Shown here one piece after another: positions 8,600 to 17,271 of a stretch of 64,000 bases of DNA (position 1 is the first letter of the stretch; each line of letters starts with the position of its first letter). The stretch is from Flavobacterium taihuense (GTDB taxonomy: Bacteria > Bacteroidota > Bacteroidia > Flavobacteriales > Flavobacteriaceae). Location of the stretch: positions 189,785 to 253,784 of the forward strand of contig NZ_JAHWYN010000001.1 of assembly GCF_019351435.1 (NCBI RefSeq), written 5' to 3'. The notes beneath the pieces are model-generated. The model saw only the letters and a program-made list of their open reading frames with translations. It ran no database searches and was not told the origin of the DNA. A program made the translations under genes and the position numbers.

Positions 8600-9406
8600 A
8601 TGAAAAAGATTAAATTAAGTGCATTGAGTTTTTTTGCAATGCTTATGTTAGGTTCGTTCTTAACGGGATGCAGTAACAATGATGATTCTACAGGAACATC
8701 AGGCGTTATGATTAGGCTTTCGGATGCTCCGGGAGATTATAAAGAAGTAAATGTTGAGGTGAAAGATGTTTTGATAAAAAGCAACTTAAACACGGATGAT
8801 CAAGGATGGGTAAGTATTGGAAAAAATCTTGGTATTTATAATTTACTTGAGTTAACAGGAGGAGTAAATGTTTTATTGGCTGATAATATGATTCCTTCAG
8901 GGAATCTAGGACAAATTAGATTACTGCTTGGAGAGAACAATACTGTGGTACTTAAAGATGGCACTACACACGCTTTGAAGACACCTAGCGGACAACAATC
9001 GGGTTTAAAATTAAAAATTAATCAAAATTTGTTAGCCGATAAAACTTATGAATTCTTATTGGATTTTGATGTGGAACACTCGATCGTTGTTGAGACTGGT
9101 GCTTCGGATATCTACAACTTGCACCCAGTAATCCGAGTTTCAACAAAGGAAACTTCGGGGAGTATTAAAGGCACTATTAGTCCAGTTCTAGTTGGATTTC
9201 AAGTAATGGCCTCGGTTCAAGTCGGAACAAATACTGTTTCAGCCTATGCAAATGAAGAAGGGGTGTTTCAATTGGATGGATTACCTGTTGGAAATTATAC
9301 AGTTACCATAACTCCAGACATCGCCTCGGGTAAATTGGTAAAAACTGTTACTGGTGTAGTTGTTGTTAATGGAACGGTTGCTGATATGGGTAACATCATA
9401 TTGTAG
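8600..9406 (+). CDS. DUF4382 lipoprotein with C-terminal carboxypeptidase-regulatory-like domain
   Basis: A 268-aa lipoprotein. The signal peptide ends in the lipobox LTGC, with the lipidated Cys at about residue 24 followed by SNNDD, which favours surface export in Bacteroidota. Residues ~35-175 match DUF4382: VMIRLSDAPGDYKEVNVEV, a central NLLELTGG segment and LLDFDVEHSIV. Residues ~185-268 (ISPVLVGFQVMASV, then FQLDGLPVGNYTVTITP) form a CarboxypepD_reg-like Ig fold. The function is unknown; a cell-surface adhesion or scaffold role is inference. It is monocistronic, followed by a terminator. Confidence 0.85.
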   Translation: MKKIKLSALSFFAMLMLGSFLTGCSNNDDSTGTSGVMIRLSDAPGDYKEVNVEVKDVLIKSNLNTDDQGWVSIGKNLGIYNLLELTGGVNVLLADNMIPSGNLGQIRLLLGENNTVVLKDGTTHALKTPSGQQSGLKLKINQNLLADKTYEFLLDFDVEHSIVVETGASDIYNLHPVIRVSTKETSGSIKGTISPVLVGFQVMASVQVGTNTVSAYANEEGVFQLDGLPVGNYTVTITPDIASGKLVKTVTGVVVVNGTVADMGNIIL

Positions 9407-9429
9407 AGAATGAATTAAGTTAAATTTTA

Positions 9430-9474
9430 AAAACAGAAACACAGCCAAGATTTTTAACTGTGTTTCTGTTTTTT
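9430..9474 (+). terminator. terminator downstream of the DUF4382 lipoprotein gene
   Basis: A 15-bp stem (9430-9444 with 9459-9473, AAACAGAAACACAG pairing with CTGTGTTTCTGTTT) ends in a T-run. It lies between convergent genes and may serve both. Confidence 0.75.
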
Positions 9475-9501
9475 AATTATCAATATATTGCTTTGTCTCA
9501 A

Positions 9502-10374
9502 TCAAGGTACATCATTTCCGGTACTTGCTGTCCACAGTGAGAACCAATCCTCCAATTCCATTTCAATGGTCGTAGCCTGCATCAAATGGGCAAGTCTGTT
9601 TTGATCGGAAGTGCCACAAACTGGAAAAATTCCTGCCGGATGTTTCAATATCCAGGCCAATAAAATAATGTCATCGGACACAGCATACTTAATAGCCAAT
9701 TTATTAGCTACTATTTTTATACGTTGCGACTGTTCATTGTCATTTCTAAAAACAGATCCAAGAGGTGACCAGCACATAGGAGTGGTTCGGTTGGTTTGCA
9801 TGTGGTCCAAACTTCCGTCAAGCATTGGTTCTAAATGGGTAATTGAAAATTCAATTTGATTGTAATTTATTTTGGTTTTTGTCTCAATTAAATTGCTTTG
9901 ACTTGGGGTAAAATTGGATACTCCAAAATCCAAAATCTTTCCTTCTATTTTTAATTTTTCGACCGCTTCGGCAATTTCATCCACTTGCATTAATGGGCTT
10001 GGGCGATGCAATAGCAAAAGATCCAAATAGTCCGTTTGCAAATGCTTTAAAGACTGCTCGGCTGAGGCTATAATATACTCCTTGGAGTACGAATAATGTT
10101 TAATAGAATTGTTTCTGTTTTCGGACATCATTTGGATGCCACATTTAGAAATTAATTGGATGTCTTTTCGGTTTATTTGACTTTCGCCAAAAGCTTTTCC
10201 GAAGGCTCCTTCGGTTGTATATCCGCCATAAATATCTGCGTGGTCAAAGGTCGAAATGCCGTTTTCAAGGCATGTATTCATTAATGCGATCATTTGTTCA
10301 GTGCTGCAGTTTTTGCCCCAAACTCCCCAAGTCATTGTACCTGCAATTATTTTTGAAAATGGAATTTTACTCAT
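9502..10374 (-). CDS. aldo/keto reductase (YdhF-like)
   Basis: A 290-aa NADPH-dependent oxidoreductase of the AKR superfamily. The catalytic tetrad is visible: Asp and Tyr in FDHADIYGGY, Lys in LISKCG and His in LLLHRPSP. The cofactor-binding end shows SPLGS and the family region HPAGIFPVCGTSDQNR. It reads like E. coli YdhF across its length. The substrate is unknown; carbonyl detoxification is a common role. The 224-bp gap on its 5' side separates it divergently from moxR and shows no further feature apart from AT-rich promoter-like DNA. Confidence 0.85.
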   Translation of the reverse strand: MSKIPFSKIIAGTMTWGVWGKNCSTEQMIALMNTCLENGISTFDHADIYGGYTTEGAFGKAFGESQINRKDIQLISKCGIQMMSENRNNSIKHYSYSKEYIIASAEQSLKHLQTDYLDLLLLHRPSPLMQVDEIAEAVEKLKIEGKILDFGVSNFTPSQSNLIETKTKINYNQIEFSITHLEPMLDGSLDHMQTNRTTPMCWSPLGSVFRNDNEQSQRIKIVANKLAIKYAVSDDIILLAWILKHPAGIFPVCGTSDQNRLAHLMQATTIEMELEDWFSLWTASTGNDVP

Positions 10375-10598
10375 GGTTTTTTATTTTTATTCCCCTATTG
10401 ATTTAGGGGTTAAATCTACGAATTTGATATTTATTTTTTTTAGTTCTTAAAAATAGGTAAATACTATCATAATTCGTCCTTAAAATTAGGGGATTGGTCG
10501 AAGTTTTAACCATTCTTTAACATCTTACGTCTAAAAAAAAATTCAATTTGCACCATCAAATAAAAGAGATAAAAAATTAAGGGAATAAAAACATAAAT

Positions 10599-11603
10599 AT
10601 GGAAGAAAATACAACGACTTTAGACATTAGAGCAATCAATGAAAAAATCGAAAGAGAGAGTGCTTTTATAGACCTTCTCACTATGGAAATGAACAAAGTT
10701 ATTGTGGGACAAAAGCACATGGTCGAAAGATTGTTAATTGGACTCTTGGGTCAAGGACATATTTTATTGGAAGGGGTTCCAGGATTGGCAAAAACATTGG
10801 CTATTAATACCCTTTCGCAAGCGATTCAAGGTTCTTTTAGTCGAATCCAGTTTACTCCAGATTTATTGCCTGCCGATGTTGTTGGAACTATGATCTATAA
10901 TATCAAGCAAAATGAGTTTTCTATCAAAAAAGGACCGATTTTTGCTAATTTCGTTCTTGCGGATGAGATTAACCGTGCGCCTGCCAAAGTGCAATCAGCA
11001 TTATTAGAGGCGATGCAGGAAAAACAAGTAACCATTGGTGATACTACTTTCAAATTAGACAGACCCTTTTTAGTGTTGGCAACTCAAAACCCTATTGAAC
11101 AAGAAGGGACATACCAATTGCCGGAAGCACAAGTCGATCGTTTTATGTTGAAGACGGTTATTGATTATCCAAAGATGGAAGATGAGCGTTTGGTTATTCG
11201 TCAAAACCTTAAAGGAAGTTATGACAAAGTAAATGCAGTTGTTTCTGTTGAGCAAATTCTACGCGCGCAAGAAGCGGTTCGTGAGGTTTACATGGATGAA
11301 AAAATAGAGAAATACATACTGGATATTATTTTTGCCACTCGTTACCCGGAGAAATATAAATTGGCTGATTTGAAGCCTTTAATCAGTTTTGGAGCATCAC
11401 CACGTGGAAGCATAAACCTCGCAACTGCCGCCAAATGTTATGCGTTTATCAAACGTCGTGGATACGTAATTCCTGAAGATGTACGTGCTGTTGTACATGA
11501 TATTTTGCGTCATAGAATTGGAATAACCTATGAAGCCGAAGCCGAAAACATTACATCGGTAGACATCATCAATAAAATCATAAACGAAATCGAAGTACCA
11601 TAA
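10599..11603 (+). CDS. MoxR-family AAA+ ATPase
   Basis: A 334-aa AAA+ protein and first gene of the bat operon. Walker A is GVPGLAKT (about residues 59-66), Walker B is VLADEINRAP, sensor 1 is ATQNPIEQEGTY, and FGASPRGS lies in the C-terminal lid. MoxR ATPases act as chaperones for von Willebrand factor A (VWA) proteins, and two VWA genes lie downstream, so this is the probable partner of BatA and BatB at the inner membrane. The gene is followed by an 80-bp gap holding a hairpin of short repeated words and then the DUF58 gene. Confidence 0.93.
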   Translation: MEENTTTLDIRAINEKIERESAFIDLLTMEMNKVIVGQKHMVERLLIGLLGQGHILLEGVPGLAKTLAINTLSQAIQGSFSRIQFTPDLLPADVVGTMIYNIKQNEFSIKKGPIFANFVLADEINRAPAKVQSALLEAMQEKQVTIGDTTFKLDRPFLVLATQNPIEQEGTYQLPEAQVDRFMLKTVIDYPKMEDERLVIRQNLKGSYDKVNAVVSVEQILRAQEAVREVYMDEKIEKYILDIIFATRYPEKYKLADLKPLISFGASPRGSINLATAAKCYAFIKRRGYVIPEDVRAVVHDILRHRIGITYEAEAENITSVDIINKIINEIEVP

Positions 11604-11618
11604 AAGTGAATAGTAATA

Positions 11619-11656
11619 AGTGAATAGTAATTAGCCTTGGTTGGTTACTATTCACT
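11619..11656. repeat. intra-operon inverted repeat between moxR and DUF58 genes
   Basis: AGTGAATAGTAA (11619-11630) pairs perfectly with TTACTATTCACT (11645-11656). The same words are repeated again on either side (AGTGAATAGTAATA before, ATTCACTAATTACTAATTAC after). There is no T-run, so it is not a typical terminator; it may stabilise or attenuate the operon mRNA. Confidence 0.7.
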
Positions 11657-11683
11657 ATTCACTAATTACTAATTACTAGAGAA

Positions 11684-12547
11684 ATGGATACAAAAGAGCT
11701 TTTAAAAAAGGTACGTAAAATAGAAATCAAAACCCGAAGATTGAGCGATCATATCTTTTCGGGAGAGTACCATACCTCGTTCAAAGGACGCGGAATGACT
11801 TTTAGCGAGGTGCGTCAATACCAATTTGGAGATGATATTCGCGCCATTGATTGGAATGTAACTGCTCGTTATAATGAAGCACATGTCAAAGTTTTTGAGG
11901 AAGAACGAGAATTAACAATGATGTTAATGGTGGACATTTCGGGTTCTGAAAGTTTTGGCTCCAAAAATCAATTCAAGAAAGAAATTGTTACCGAAATTGC
12001 TGCAACAATGGCTTTTTCGGCCACTCAAAATAATGATAAAATTGGATTGATTTTATTTTCGGATCAAATCGAATTGTATATTCCACCTAAAAAAGGGAGA
12101 TCACACGTATTGCGTATCATTCGGGAACTGATAGAATTTGAACCTAAAAGCTACAAAACCGATATTGCTCAAGCTTTGAAGTTTTTATCAGGAACTCAAA
12201 AAAAGAAAGCCATTGTATTCGTTATTTCCGATTTCATGTCTGGAGATTATGAGCAAACTTTGAAGATTGCTTCCAAAAAGCATGATATCACAGGCATTAG
12301 AGTGTATGACATTCGAGAAGAAAAAATGCCAAATCTGGGAATGGTTCCGATGTTAGATGCAGAAACCGGCGAAACACAATTGATTAATACCGGGTCAAAA
12401 TCGGTGCGAATGAATTATGAGAAATACTATCATGACCATGTACATTATTTTAAAGAAACTTTCAGCAAATCGGGTTCAGGCATTGTAAACACGAGAGTGG
12501 ATGAAAGTTATGTCACCAAATTGTTAGGCTATTTTAAATCAAGGTAA
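11684..12547 (+). CDS. DUF58 domain protein of the bat operon
   Basis: A 287-aa soluble protein. The DUF58 signature GRGMTFSEVRQYQFGDDIRAIDWNVTARY lies at about residues 36-64 (shown here in part), followed by a VWA-like fold with a MIDAS-type DISGSESFG segment and KIGLILFSD. DUF58 proteins accompany MoxR ATPases in nearly all MoxR operons. The gene lies between moxR and the membrane-bound Bat proteins and is probably part of the same envelope complex. It has no signal peptide or membrane segment. Confidence 0.9.
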   Translation: MDTKELLKKVRKIEIKTRRLSDHIFSGEYHTSFKGRGMTFSEVRQYQFGDDIRAIDWNVTARYNEAHVKVFEEERELTMMLMVDISGSESFGSKNQFKKEIVTEIAATMAFSATQNNDKIGLILFSDQIELYIPPKKGRSHVLRIIRELIEFEPKSYKTDIAQALKFLSGTQKKKAIVFVISDFMSGDYEQTLKIASKKHDITGIRVYDIREEKMPNLGMVPMLDAETGETQLINTGSKSVRMNYEKYYHDHVHYFKETFSKSGSGIVNTRVDESYVTKLLGYFKSR

Positions 12548-12563
12548 AAATTTCCCAAAATCG

Positions 12564-14189
12564 ATGTTTAAAAAATTATTAATGTACTTACTGTTTACGA
12601 CTTCACTTTTTGCACAGCAAAAAGTAGTTACCAGTATTGATACCACAAAAAATAAAATTGGAGCTGAGTTTAAATTGACTTTAAAAACTTCGGTAGATAC
12701 GTTGTCTAAAGTGGTTTTTCCAAAACTAAAAAATATTGGAGCGTTGGAGGTAATTCAGTCGTACCCAATTGACACCATCAGAAAAGACGATCGCTACGAA
12801 TTAATCAAAAAGTATGGTTTAACTCAATTTGATTCGGGGCGATATACGATTCCAAGCATCAAAATTCTGATAAACAATAAGACGTTTTTGACCGATTCCA
12901 TAAAAGTGGAGGTAGCAAATGTTCAAGTTGATACATTAAGACAAAAAATGTACGACATTAAAGATATTGTAAAAGCGGAAGATTCATTAGGAGATTGGTG
13001 GAAATATCTTTTGGGAATCCTATTGATTTTAGGCATTGGAGCTTTCGTTTATTGGTATATCAAAATTCGCCAAAAGAAAAAAATTGAAGAAGAAGTTTAT
13101 AAAACACCAATAGAAAAAGCCACAAGTTTACTTAATACTTTGGAGAAAAAAGAGCTTTGGCAACATGGTGAGGTTAAAGCATATTATAGTGAATTGACGG
13201 ATATTACCAGAAATTATATCGAAGAAGCGATAGAGATTCCAGCCATGGAAAGCACGACTTCGGAATTGATTGAGGGCCTTAAAGCGGCGTCATTGAAGAA
13301 AAAAATGAAGCTTTCACAAGAAACGATTGAGAATTTATTTACCGTTTTGAAACAAGCCGATTTAGTGAAATTTGCCAAATCAAAGCCGTTGGAATTTGAA
13401 ATTACCGAAGATAGAAATAGAATTCAAAAAGCGATTTTGACACTTGATGAAGCGATTCCGGTTGAAGTGCCAATTGAAGAAGATACTATTTTGAATGAAG
13501 CCCAAAAGCAAAAGCAAATCAAAATGTTGCTTAGAAAAAAGAGAAATCAACGCATTGCAATTGCCATTGGATCTGTTCTTTTTTTACTTTTTGCGACGAC
13601 AACCTTCTTTATTGCGACCAAAGGATTTGATTATGTAAAAGACAATATATTAGGACATCCAACCAAAGAATTATTGGAGGGAGAATGGGTCAAAAGTGAA
13701 TATGGAAATCCAGGAGTTATTGTAGAAACACCAAAAGTCTTGAAGCGAATGGATTTGACAAAATCATTGCCAAAAGACGGAATGGCACTCATAAAAGAGA
13801 TGCAATCTTTTGGATATGGAAGTCTTTTGGATAACTTTTATATTATGGTCTCTACTATAAAATATAAAAAAGAAGGGGCATTGGATTTGTCTAAAGCTAT
13901 AGAAAGTTCTTTAAAAGTATTGGAAAGTCAAGGAGCGCAAAATATGATTGTTAAGGAGGAAGACTTTCAAACCAATAAAGGGATAACAGGTAAAAAAGGC
14001 TACGGCACGTTTTCAAGAATTGATGGTAAAAACGAAACGAGTTCCAAAATATATTATGAAATATTGCTTTTTGGGCAAGAAGGTGGATTGCAACAAATTA
14101 TGATTCTTCATGAAGAAGGGGATCGATATGCAACGGAATTATCAGACCGTATTATGAATTCGGTAGAACTTAAATCAGCAAGTAACTAA
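12564..14189 (+). CDS. two-span membrane protein of the bat operon (BatD-like N-terminal region)
   Basis: A 541-aa protein with a signal peptide (LMYLLFTTSLFAQQ), a periplasmic beta-rich domain to about residue 140, a membrane span at about 148-167 (WWKYLLGILLILGIGAFVYW), a cytoplasmic charged/helical region with WQHGEVKAYYSELTDITRNYIEEA, a second span at about 335-352 (IAIAIGSVLFLLFATTTFF), and a C-terminal extracytoplasmic domain of about 190 residues. The first half resembles a short BatD plus the usual helical tail. The second span and C-terminal domain are unusual, and I do not recognise that domain. It starts 16 bp after the DUF58 gene and its stop overlaps the batA start by one base (TAATG). 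Confidence 0.7.
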   Translation: MFKKLLMYLLFTTSLFAQQKVVTSIDTTKNKIGAEFKLTLKTSVDTLSKVVFPKLKNIGALEVIQSYPIDTIRKDDRYELIKKYGLTQFDSGRYTIPSIKILINNKTFLTDSIKVEVANVQVDTLRQKMYDIKDIVKAEDSLGDWWKYLLGILLILGIGAFVYWYIKIRQKKKIEEEVYKTPIEKATSLLNTLEKKELWQHGEVKAYYSELTDITRNYIEEAIEIPAMESTTSELIEGLKAASLKKKMKLSQETIENLFTVLKQADLVKFAKSKPLEFEITEDRNRIQKAILTLDEAIPVEVPIEEDTILNEAQKQKQIKMLLRKKRNQRIAIAIGSVLFLLFATTTFFIATKGFDYVKDNILGHPTKELLEGEWVKSEYGNPGVIVETPKVLKRMDLTKSLPKDGMALIKEMQSFGYGSLLDNFYIMVSTIKYKKEGALDLSKAIESSLKVLESQGAQNMIVKEEDFQTNKGITGKKGYGTFSRIDGKNETSSKIYYEILLFGQEGGLQQIMILHEEGDRYATELSDRIMNSVELKSASN

Positions 14190-15190
14190 TGGCAAAAATA
14201 ACCTTTTTAAATCCAGAATTTTTTTGGTTGTTTCTTTTAATTCCATTAGCAATTGTATGGCTAGTTTGGAAAAGAAACCAACAATCTGCAACCCTAAAAA
14301 TGAGTTCGCTTCAAGGGTTTAAAGGATCAGATTCTTTATTGGCAAAATTAAAACCAGGGTTAGATGTTTTGCGATTATTGGCATTGTCATTATTAATTGT
14401 AGCAATGGCTAGACCTAGAACTGTTGACATTAGCAATAAAACCAAAACCACAAAAGGAATCGATATTGTGGTGGCGGTCGATGTATCTGGTAGTATGCTT
14501 GCCAAAGATTTTAAGCCAAACCGAATGGAAGCGCTAAAAAGAGTGGCCGCTGATTTTGTTGAGGAAAGACCCAATGACAGAATAGGACTGGTGGTGTATG
14601 CATCTGAAGCGTATACAAAATCACCTGTAACGAGTGATAAAGCGGTTATCCAAGACGCGATCAGAAGCATCAAATACGATAATGTTTTACAAGATGGAAC
14701 TGGTATTGGAATGGGATTGGCTACAGCAGTAAACCGCCTCAAGGACAGTAAAGCCAAAAGTAAAGTAGTTATTTTATTGACAGACGGAGTAAATAACGCT
14801 GGTTTTATCGAACCGGAAACAGCATCTGATATTGCGCAACAGTATGGCATAAAAGTATATACTATTGGTATAGGTACCAATGGAATGGCTGAATCTCCTT
14901 ATGCTATCGGACCAAATGGACAATTGTTATTTCAAATGATGAAGGTTGAGATTGACGAGCAATTGATGAAGAATATTGCCAGAAAAACTGGTGGAAAATA
15001 TTTTAGAGCAACCAGTAATGACAAATTGGCCCAAATTTATAGCGAAATTAATAAACTGGAAACTACAGAAATAGAAGAATTAAAATTCTATGATTACGAC
15101 GAAAAATTCAGACCTTTTGTTTTATTGGCTGGGTTTTTATTGTTAGTGGAAATAGGTTTGCGCAATACAGTTTACAGGAGTTTTATCTAG
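14189..15190 (+). CDS. batA: BatA, VWA-domain membrane protein
   Basis: A 333-aa protein with two N-terminal membrane segments (FWLFLLIPLAIVWLVW at about 11-26; LRLLALSLLIVAMARP), a VWA domain with an intact MIDAS motif DVSGSMLAKDF at about residues 95-105, and a final hydrophobic segment near the C-terminus (PFVLLAGFLLLVEIGL). In Bacteroides fragilis the bat operon was linked to aerotolerance, and in other bacteria to envelope stress. Translational coupling to the upstream gene is suggested by the TAATG overlap. Confidence 0.88.
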   Translation: MAKITFLNPEFFWLFLLIPLAIVWLVWKRNQQSATLKMSSLQGFKGSDSLLAKLKPGLDVLRLLALSLLIVAMARPRTVDISNKTKTTKGIDIVVAVDVSGSMLAKDFKPNRMEALKRVAADFVEERPNDRIGLVVYASEAYTKSPVTSDKAVIQDAIRSIKYDNVLQDGTGIGMGLATAVNRLKDSKAKSKVVILLTDGVNNAGFIEPETASDIAQQYGIKVYTIGIGTNGMAESPYAIGPNGQLLFQMMKVEIDEQLMKNIARKTGGKYFRATSNDKLAQIYSEINKLETTEIEELKFYDYDEKFRPFVLLAGFLLLVEIGLRNTVYRSFI

Positions 15191-15314
15191 CGGCCTAATT
15201 CACAAAGGGTAAATTTGAGAAAACTAAACAATAAGAAATTAAAAACATCAAATTTAGATTCACAATTTTAGAATAAAAAATCTAAAATCTAAATTCAGAA
15301 ATCTAAAATTAAAA
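15191..15314. repeat. batA-batB gap with repeated ATCTAAAAT words
   Basis: This 124-bp gap in the operon is built of repeats of TCTAAAAT and its complement: TTTAGATT and ATTTTAGA at about 15254-15272, then TCTAAAATCTAAATT and ATCTAAAATT to 15310. The two halves can fold into AT-only hairpins. No gene or T-run terminator is present. Confidence 0.6.
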
Positions 15315-16349
15315 ATGGAATTAGACGAACGCAACTATTTATACCTTCTTTTTATACTACCGGTTGTGGTGGTGCTTTTTCTGGTTAATTTATATTGGAA
15401 AAGAAAGAAGCAACGCGAGTTTGGCGATTTAGAAGTAATAAAAAGACTTAGCCCAGAACGTTCTGGGTTCAAGCCTTTTTTGAAATTGGTTGTAATGCTT
15501 TTAGCATTAATAGCTTTGATTTTTGGATTGGTCAATCCCAAAATTGGAACTAAAGTAGAAACCGTAAAAAGAGAAGGAATTGATATCGTGTTTGCGATGG
15601 ATGTTTCAAAAAGTATGCTTTGCGAGGATGTTGCACCAAGCCGTTTGGAAAAAAGTAAGCAAATCGTTTCCCAAATCATCAATCAACTGGGGAGCGATAG
15701 AATAGGAATTGTGGCTTATGCAGGCAGTGCATTTCCGGTATTACCAATAACTACCGATTATAGCGTAGCCAAAATGTTCTTGCAGAGTATGGGACCAGGA
15801 ATGGTTTCGTCTCAAGGGACTTCACTTGATGAAGCGATAAAATTGTCTGGAACATATTTTGATGATAAAAGTAAGACCAGCAAATTGATGATTATGATTT
15901 CGGACGGGGAAGATCATTCTGAAGGAGCCGAAGCCGCAGCGGAGGAAGCCAAGAAGCTAGGAATGAAAATTGTCACTATTGGATTGGGTACCGAAAAAGG
16001 AGGGACAATTCCATTAAAAAAGAATGGAATTGTAGAAAGCTATCAGAGAGACAACAATGGAGAAGTGGTAATCACCAAATTGAATCCAAACAGTCTAGCA
16101 ACTATTGCCAAAATTACGGGTGGTGGTTATGTAAACGGAAACAATACCAAAGAAGTCTTGGAATACATCAAAGCCACATTGGATAAAATTCAAAAAACCG
16201 AATTTGAAGCTACACAAATGGCCGACTTTCAATCACAGTTTCAATGGTTTTTAGGTATTGGTTTTGTGTTATTATTTATGGATGTTTTCTTTTTAGACAG
16301 AAAAACCAAATGGGTAAATAGATTGAATTTATTTAACGAAAATGAATAA
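15315..16349 (+). CDS. batB: BatB, VWA-domain membrane protein
   Basis: A 344-aa paralogue of BatA: two N-terminal hydrophobic segments (YLLFILPVVVVLFLVNLYW; KLVVMLLALIALIFGLV), a VWA domain with MIDAS DVSKSMLCEDV near residues 96-106, the second MIDAS element around SSQGTSLDEAI, and ISDGEDHSEGAE, then a C-terminal span (FLGIGFVLLFMDVFFL). The third position of the MIDAS D-x-S-x-S motif is kept. It probably forms a complex with BatA under control of the MoxR ATPase. Confidence 0.88.
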   Translation: MELDERNYLYLLFILPVVVVLFLVNLYWKRKKQREFGDLEVIKRLSPERSGFKPFLKLVVMLLALIALIFGLVNPKIGTKVETVKREGIDIVFAMDVSKSMLCEDVAPSRLEKSKQIVSQIINQLGSDRIGIVAYAGSAFPVLPITTDYSVAKMFLQSMGPGMVSSQGTSLDEAIKLSGTYFDDKSKTSKLMIMISDGEDHSEGAEAAAEEAKKLGMKIVTIGLGTEKGGTIPLKKNGIVESYQRDNNGEVVITKLNPNSLATIAKITGGGYVNGNNTKEVLEYIKATLDKIQKTEFEATQMADFQSQFQWFLGIGFVLLFMDVFFLDRKTKWVNRLNLFNENE

Positions 16350-16419
16350 AATATTAAGATCAAGGTAAACTAACAATTCAATAGTTGTTATATATTTTGA
16401 AAGGAACTTATAAATAAAA

Positions 16420-17181
16420 ATGAAAAATAAAATTATATACTTACTACTACTGATTTTAACTTTTGTGGCAAATGCCCAAGAGAAGGACAAAGTTTTGCCC
16501 AAAGCAAATGAGGAATTTGTAGCTAAGAATTTTGTAGACGCTGAAGCTGATTATAGGATTTCATACTCTAAGTTTCCAAGCAGAACCGTAGCTTCATATA
16601 ATTTAGGGAATGCTATTTATAAACAAAATCAGTTTTCGGAATCGAAATATGCGTATGCTAATGCGCTGAAGAATTTAAAATCAAGACCTCAAAAGCACAA
16701 AGCGTTTCATAATTTAGGGAATGTTTTCATGAAAGAGAAGGATTACACACAAGCGGTAGAAGCGTATAAAAATGCTTTACGAAACAATCCTGAAGATGAA
16801 GAAACACGTTATAATTATGCTTTGGCCAAAAAAATGCTAAAAGACAACCCTCCTCCAAAAAACGATAAAAATAAAGACAAGAATAAGGACAAAGACAAAG
16901 ATAAAAAGGACGACAAGAAAGACGACAAAAAGAAAGACGACAAAAAAGACGGCGATAAAGACAAAGACAAAAAGGACGATAACAAAGAGGGTGACAAAAA
17001 TAAAAAAGAGGGCAAACCCAAAGACGACCAAGGGCAACCCAAGCCAAAACCAGGAGGAATTTCAAAACAACGATTAGAAAATCTTTTGGATGCAGTAAAC
17101 AATGAGGAAAAGAAAATCCAAGATAAAGTAAATGCTAATAAAGTAAAAAGTTCTCCTGTAAAAACAGAGAAAGATTGGTAA
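16420..17181 (+). CDS. batC: BatC, TPR protein with Lys/Asp-rich tail
   Basis: A 253-aa exported protein: signal peptide (YLLLLILTFVANAQ), then two or three tetratricopeptide repeats (VASYNLGNAIYKQ at about 59-71; KAFHNLGNVFMKEKDYTQAV at about 92-111; NPEDEETRYNYALAK), then a tract of about 70 residues made almost only of Lys, Asp and Asn (about 150-215), then GGISKQRLENLLDAVNNEE. The final block is the conserved BatC tail. The charged tract is low complexity and creates long shadow frames on the opposite strand that are not genes. TPR domains of BatC probably dock to BatB or BatD in the periplasm. Confidence 0.85.
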   Translation: MKNKIIYLLLLILTFVANAQEKDKVLPKANEEFVAKNFVDAEADYRISYSKFPSRTVASYNLGNAIYKQNQFSESKYAYANALKNLKSRPQKHKAFHNLGNVFMKEKDYTQAVEAYKNALRNNPEDEETRYNYALAKKMLKDNPPPKNDKNKDKNKDKDKDKKDDKKDDKKKDDKKDGDKDKDKKDDNKEGDKNKKEGKPKDDQGQPKPKPGGISKQRLENLLDAVNNEEKKIQDKVNANKVKSSPVKTEKDW

Positions 17182-17195
17182 GATTTAGTTGATTT

Positions 17196-17242
17196 GTTTA
17201 ATCGTTGATTTGTTTATAAATAAAACAGTTCAACGATTAAAC
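17196..17242. repeat. batC-batD intra-operon inverted repeat
   Basis: GTTTAATCGTTGA (17196-17208) pairs perfectly with TCAACGATTAAAC (17230-17242). GATTTGTTT and AACAGTT words recur around it. It is not followed by a T-run. Confidence 0.7.
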
Positions 17243-17271
17243 AGTTAAAGAAATAAACAGTTCAATAATAA

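Noticed and set aside
14311..14880. 189-aa minus-strand frame inside batA
   Set aside because: Antisense shadow of the VWA domain; no start context or family.
16727..17102. Cys/Leu/Phe- and Ser/Leu-rich minus-strand frames
   Set aside because: They are the complement of the Lys/Asp tract of BatC, a composition artefact.
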